From Agrypnia vestita (taxonomy: Eukaryota > Arthropoda > Insecta > Trichoptera > Phryganeidae): 64,000 nt of DNA. This document shows, piece by piece, positions 63,190 through 64,000 of the stretch. The stretch is taken from positions 62,001 through 126,000 of the forward strand of contig JADDOH010011227.1 of the NCBI GenBank assembly GCA_016648135.1, given 5' to 3'. The notes under the pieces were generated by a model. That model had not been told where the DNA came from. It was given only the letters and a program-made list of their open reading frames with translations, and ran no database searches. Both the position numbers and the translations under genes were made by a program. Positions within the stretch are counted from its first letter, which is position 1. The number at the start of each line of letters is the position of its first letter.

Positions 63190-64000
63190 AGCCCTCGAGT
63201 CCTTCGTAGCCGTTCCTATGGATGATTCCGTCTTCGACGCCCTCGCTGATTAATAATTTTATCTCTCGCCGTTATCCCGCTGTGCTTATTCCTTACGATC
63301 TGTTATATTTACTCTGCATTATCTTTATATCAATTACATTGTTACGTTTATTTACTAGCCGGCCTAAGTTCCGTGACCTGTATCTGGCCCTATGTCTCAC
63401 TCTAGTGGTACGTTGGGTTTTAATGGATAAGGGGTTTGTAGAAGGAATGTGTAAATGTATGTGTACGCGGAAACTGTGGTTGCTTTAAATTCGGCCCCTC
63501 CGTACCCAAAGGCTCATCGGTGACTGATCCCATCTTCCTTCTCCCGACACGAGTTCCGGATACGTTGACCTGAGCCTGGATGAGCCTTTTCATGTTGGGC
63601 CTCTTCTGTGCAAAGTACCGCACCATCCCTCGCGTCAGTGTCTGGCGTCCGGGCTCATAGCCAGTTTGCCCCCCGAATTCCAACTCCTCCAGGTTAAACT
63701 AAGTTAAACTACGGTATATATACTGAAGCTACTGTAAAGATGGTCCCGGGCCACCTGTCAAGTCAAAAATATGCGAGTGGGGAAGGGGAGTTTCCTAGGC
63801 GCCCCAACCCTCGCCTGTGAGCAACTGCAGCCCATTGGCCATTCGCGACACTACAGTGACTGCAACCACCCTCCCAGGTAGTACTTATTATAATCTGATA
63901 TGCATCAATACGTTCAATCCATTCCAGACGAGGGAAGACATCCGCACGGGTGTTGTGCCACCCGTGAAGAGCCCCCTCATACACGACGTACGAATAGATA
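63190..64000. other. GC-richer end of window with decayed coding-like frames
   Basis: Frames 63420-63683 (-, containing MVRYFAQKRPNMKRLIQAQV) and 63763-63984 (-, Trp/Arg-rich, open to the left edge region), and 63222-63488 (+). Composition suggests retroelement coding remains running off the window. I cannot place them in a family. Confidence 0.3.

Overview
This is an AT-rich (by eye about two-thirds A+T) animal nuclear sequence, almost certainly from an insect. The repeat content says so: decayed LINE reverse transcriptases of several lineages, a hAT element, a TAA-flanked PIF/Harbinger-like MITE, tRNA-derived SINE heads, and Penelope-like hammerhead motifs. I see no operons, no bacterial or phage genes, no CRISPR, no rRNA and no convincing host protein-coding exon. 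The order of insect cannot be settled by reading alone. Nearly all long reading frames are either transposon coding remnants or chance frames in repeats.

Layout. 1-11 kb: a foldback MITE family (copies at 1 and 10567), a ~585-bp repeat ('repeat A', second copy near 35.5 kb), a GAAGTA-rich block, two hammerhead-like loci on the + strand (2305, 6157) and one on the - strand (9876), a LINE fragment (4640), a tRNA-like sequence (7103), one unidentified but coding-looking 101-codon frame (7777-8082, - strand) and a 440-bp TIR element (8228). 11-19.5 kb: mostly featureless AT-rich DNA, a solo-LTR-like insertion (15234) inside another dispersed repeat, and a TA microsatellite. 19.5-22.3 kb: the best coding region. 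It is a 5'-truncated Jockey/CR1-like LINE with a nearly intact reverse transcriptase, one frameshift, a seven-copy 86-bp tandem array in its 3' part and a TAAA tail. It abuts a second LINE in antisense. 22.6-31.3 kb: further foldback/TIR repeats, TA arrays, a head-to-head pair of SINE heads and a 299-bp element with 42-bp inverted ends that holds the best hammerhead motif. 31.5-33.7 kb: an LTR-like copy and a three-layer nest (LINE inside hAT inside LINE). 34-42 kb: MITEs, repeat A copy 2, two LTR-like copies, a cluster of TIR repeats including a 130-bp-arm foldback, and two LINE tails. 42-57 kb: LINE fragments, a Harbinger-like MITE, a GCGCGC motif cluster and GC-richer unidentified patches. 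57-64 kb: an LTR-like copy, a complete TIR element with a nested hammerhead-like foldback element, a LINE tail and a GC-richer end with decayed coding-like frames.

For reference in the entries: 'T family' is the commonest repeat here (about 12 copies, core palindrome AAGTGATCACTT, subfamilies T1 and T2). LINE-R is an RTE-like LINE lineage with a GTAA tail. LINE-C is a LINE lineage whose tail is GAAGAA-rich. LINE-J is the Jockey/CR1-like element. 'Family C' is a foldback family found at 23.1, 32.0, 58.5 and 61.2 kb. The theme that runs through the window is repeated, independent insertion of hammerhead-ribozyme-like Penelope-type sequences, at nine loci in both orientations and in different states of decay.
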